From positions 1-7,469 of the forward strand of contig JAOTXR010000095.1 in NCBI GenBank assembly GCA_029862285.1: 7,469 bases of DNA, written 5' to 3'. The stretch is from Gammaproteobacteria bacterium (GTDB lineage: Bacteria > Pseudomonadota > Gammaproteobacteria > Steroidobacterales > JABDKV01). Positions 5,778 through 7,469 of this stretch are shown here, in pieces. The translations under genes were made by a program, and so were the position numbers. Position 1 is the stretch's first letter, and every line of letters begins with the position of its first letter. The notes beneath the pieces were generated by a model that was not told the origin of the DNA, made no database searches, and saw nothing but the letters and a program-made list of their open reading frames with translations.

Positions 5778-6855
5778 GACCCGAGTCTCCTTCACGCCGG
5801 CGCAGAATCAGCAGTAACCAGCGGCTGAATACAATAACCAGGCCGGTAGCGGCCAGAGTCATGGATTTGGTCAACATCGAAGTCTCTATTCCGTAGAAAT
5901 AAGTAGTGATAAAGACCGCCAGGAACATGATGCCGGCACCAACATAAAAGCGGCTGCCCTGCGCCGCACCCAGTGCAATTACAATTAGTGCGAGTAACAA
6001 CCCCGGAGCCGGCAGCGCGGCTGCGATCAATGCAACAGTCAACAGAAAGCCTGCGATGCTGCCGGGTGCCGATACACTGCCGAAAAGCCCGACCCAAATG
6101 CGGCCGGTCACATACAACAACACCGCACCGAGGATAAGCGATGAGATCCACGGACGAGGGTAGACGGTGAATTCGTCCTTGAGCTGCGGCAGCAGGTATG
6201 CGGTGGATAAAAGAAGACAGGCAAACGCCGCGATCATCACGGCGGCCATGACCGGCCGCAAAAAACTGCTCCACCGGCGAACGACTATTGCCGGCTCGTT
6301 GTCTGCGAATATGACCAGCAGTACGGCAAGCATAGGCCCGACAATGCATACGAGCGCGTTTTGTTCATACACGTACAACAAACTTATGATGCAAGCGACA
6401 ATAAACAGCACCGACAAGAACCGGTGGGTCCTGCTGGGGAACACGAACAGCATGATCGAGTTGATTATCAGTAGCGGCCATAAGAAAAACTTGATTTCGT
6501 TACTGTCAGCGGCAATCCCGAACGCTATTGCAAACTGACCGGCGAAACTCAGCGCCAGGCTCATTTGATCGCTAAAGTCCGATTCGGTAAAACGGCGTAA
6601 TAGCAGAGCGCCGATGATCAAAGCAATACCGATTACGATGAAAGCGCTTTCATCGGAAATCATTCCCAGGCCAAAGATAAAAGTGAGCAGCAGTATGCTT
6701 GCAATCCACGCCCCAAAACCCACCAGCGCGCGTACGAACCAGGGCTGCGATTCATCCAGAACCGACAACGCGTCGTCCGAGACCTGTTCCCAGTTTTCAC
6801 CGAGTTGAAACTCCCGATCCAGTTCGACCAGTAGCTGTTTCATATTGACGGTCAT
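5770..6855 (-). CDS. DUF4401-type polytopic membrane protein
   Basis: A 361-residue inner-membrane protein of the DUF4401 family, function unknown. A soluble acidic N-terminus of about 38 residues precedes PWFVRALVGFGAWIASILLL (38-57), a stretch characteristic of the family. About 11-12 hydrophobic helices then follow to residue 351, including SMLTKSMTLAATGLVIVFSR (326-345). The tail is short and charged (RRREGDSGHA). A short loop with ADNEP (184-188) and the segment LPQLKDEFTVYPRPW (222-236) are the main hydrophilic breaks. The ATG at 6855 sits in a 4-nt ATGA overlap with the DUF2157-type stop, and the TAA overlaps the next start by 8 nt. All three genes are therefore probably made as one coupled set and may form a complex. 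No catalytic motif is visible; transport or envelope stress roles are only guesses. Confidence 0.88.
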   Translation of the reverse strand: MTVNMKQLLVELDREFQLGENWEQVSDDALSVLDESQPWFVRALVGFGAWIASILLLTFIFGLGMISDESAFIVIGIALIIGALLLRRFTESDFSDQMSLALSFAGQFAIAFGIAADSNEIKFFLWPLLIINSIMLFVFPSRTHRFLSVLFIVACIISLLYVYEQNALVCIVGPMLAVLLVIFADNEPAIVVRRWSSFLRPVMAAVMIAAFACLLLSTAYLLPQLKDEFTVYPRPWISSLILGAVLLYVTGRIWVGLFGSVSAPGSIAGFLLTVALIAAALPAPGLLLALIVIALGAAQGSRFYVGAGIMFLAVFITTYFYGIETSMLTKSMTLAATGLVIVFSRWLLLILRRREGDSGHA

Positions 6856-7469
6856 TTCGATTGCCAGCTGCGATGAATGTTGCGCAACAGGATCGCGGCG
6901 CCCGCAGTCTGTGCAACCAGCAGGATCGCCAACAAGATCGCCGTGTCGTCATCGAACTCCATTACCCGGCCAAAATACGAAGTTACCAGCACGATGACGC
7001 TGGCCACGCACAACGTAAGTATCAACAAGTCGCGCACGTGTGAGCGGTAGTACCAGAAACACCCGCCAATGAAACCCAGTAGCAAAAGCATGTCGGCGAA
7101 CGGCGCCCAACCGACATCGAGCGAAACACCCATGATGAATACCCAGGAACCTGCAACCACCGGAACCAGCGCGCCGATCGCCGCGACACGCGGAAACCAG
7201 CGGCCCTCAGTGCCGGCGATCCCGCGTGCCGCACATACTTCCCAAATCACCAGTGCCGTCGTATTGAGCAGGAACACCCAGGCACCCAGCCGGGCATCGG
7301 CCAGTGTCATGCCGAGACCGGCCAGTGGTCCGAGTACCGCCCCGATCATCCCGACGCCTTCCAGAACCTGTGACCAGTACAGCATCAGACTGAGATTGAG
7401 CAGCACCAACGCAAGCATCCACAAGGCCGCCTGGCGGCCGATGATTACCCAGCCGGCAATCAGCAATGC
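6852..7469 (-). CDS. DUF2157-type membrane protein, C-terminal part (5' end outside window)
   Basis: The frame is open to the right edge and ends at TGA 6852-6854, giving 205 residues. The TTG at 7466 is an internal codon rather than a convincing start, because the protein begins within a hydrophobic helix and family members are usually longer, with a soluble N-terminal domain. Roughly six to seven hydrophobic helices are visible, for example ALWMLALVLLNLSLMLYW, AWVFLLNTTALVIW, AIGALVPVVAGSWVFIMGV, MLLLLGFIGGCFWYY, DLLILTLCVASVIVLVTSYF and AILLAILLVAQTAGAAILL. No catalytic motif is seen. The DUF2157 call rests mainly on context (first gene before DUF4401 and GDYXXLXY genes, with a 4-nt overlap) and on its multi-helix layout. 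The diagnostic N-terminal domain is not in the window, so identity is less certain than for its partners. Confidence 0.7.
   Translation of the reverse strand, partial: ALLIAGWVIIGRQAALWMLALVLLNLSLMLYWSQVLEGVGMIGAVLGPLAGLGMTLADARLGAWVFLLNTTALVIWEVCAARGIAGTEGRWFPRVAAIGALVPVVAGSWVFIMGVSLDVGWAPFADMLLLLGFIGGCFWYYRSHVRDLLILTLCVASVIVLVTSYFGRVMEFDDDTAILLAILLVAQTAGAAILLRNIHRSWQSK

Noticed and set aside
6167..6538. Open frame of 123 codons on the plus strand opposite the DUF4401-type gene
   Set aside because: Antisense to hydrophobic helices; its Asn/Ser/Thr-rich product is what reversed membrane codons yield.
7466..7466. TTG near the right edge as the start of the DUF2157-type gene
   Set aside because: The frame continues to the window edge, the codon lies within a hydrophobic helix, and the family has an N-terminal domain that is absent here. 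The gene is truncated by the window.

Overview
The window is a gene-dense, moderately GC-rich bacterial chromosome segment. It carries two gene sets that converge at about 2194-2214. Housekeeping genes (pdxH, proB, proA), very short gaps, start/stop overlaps and several GTG/TTG starts suggest a proteobacterium. The sequence flavour of ProA, PdxH and the small CPXCG-type protein points tentatively to an environmental gammaproteobacterium. I saw no rRNA, tRNA, CRISPR array, insertion sequence or phage gene.

Plus strand (1-2193): the 3' part of a pyridoxamine 5'-phosphate oxidase gene (pdxH) is followed by a 63-residue zinc-ribbon-like CPXCG protein, a membrane-anchored putative zinc metallopeptidase (HELLHTLGASD plus a possible Met-turn), and an ABC transporter ATPase of the siderophore/cobalamin importer type. 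The gaps are 11 and 9 nt, then a TTGA overlap, so the four genes look like one transcription unit. The ATPase has no permease or binding protein in view.

Minus strand, right part (7469 down to 4807): a block of four membrane-protein genes. They are a 5'-truncated DUF2157-type protein, a DUF4401-type polytopic protein, a small anchored GDYXXLXY-type protein, and a small membrane methyltransferase of the isoprenylcysteine/phospholipid methyltransferase type. Overlaps of 4 and 8 nt and a gap of 5 nt indicate translational coupling. The first three are a recurrent trio of unknown function. This block is the part of the window most likely to hold an undescribed system.

Minus strand, middle (4674 down to 2215): proB and proA encode the first two enzymes of proline synthesis from glutamate. 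A 132-nt intergenic space upstream contains a plausible sigma70-type promoter. The proA 3' end carries a bulged hairpin at the convergent junction. No stretch longer than 300 bases lacks a gene; the largest gap is 4675-4806.
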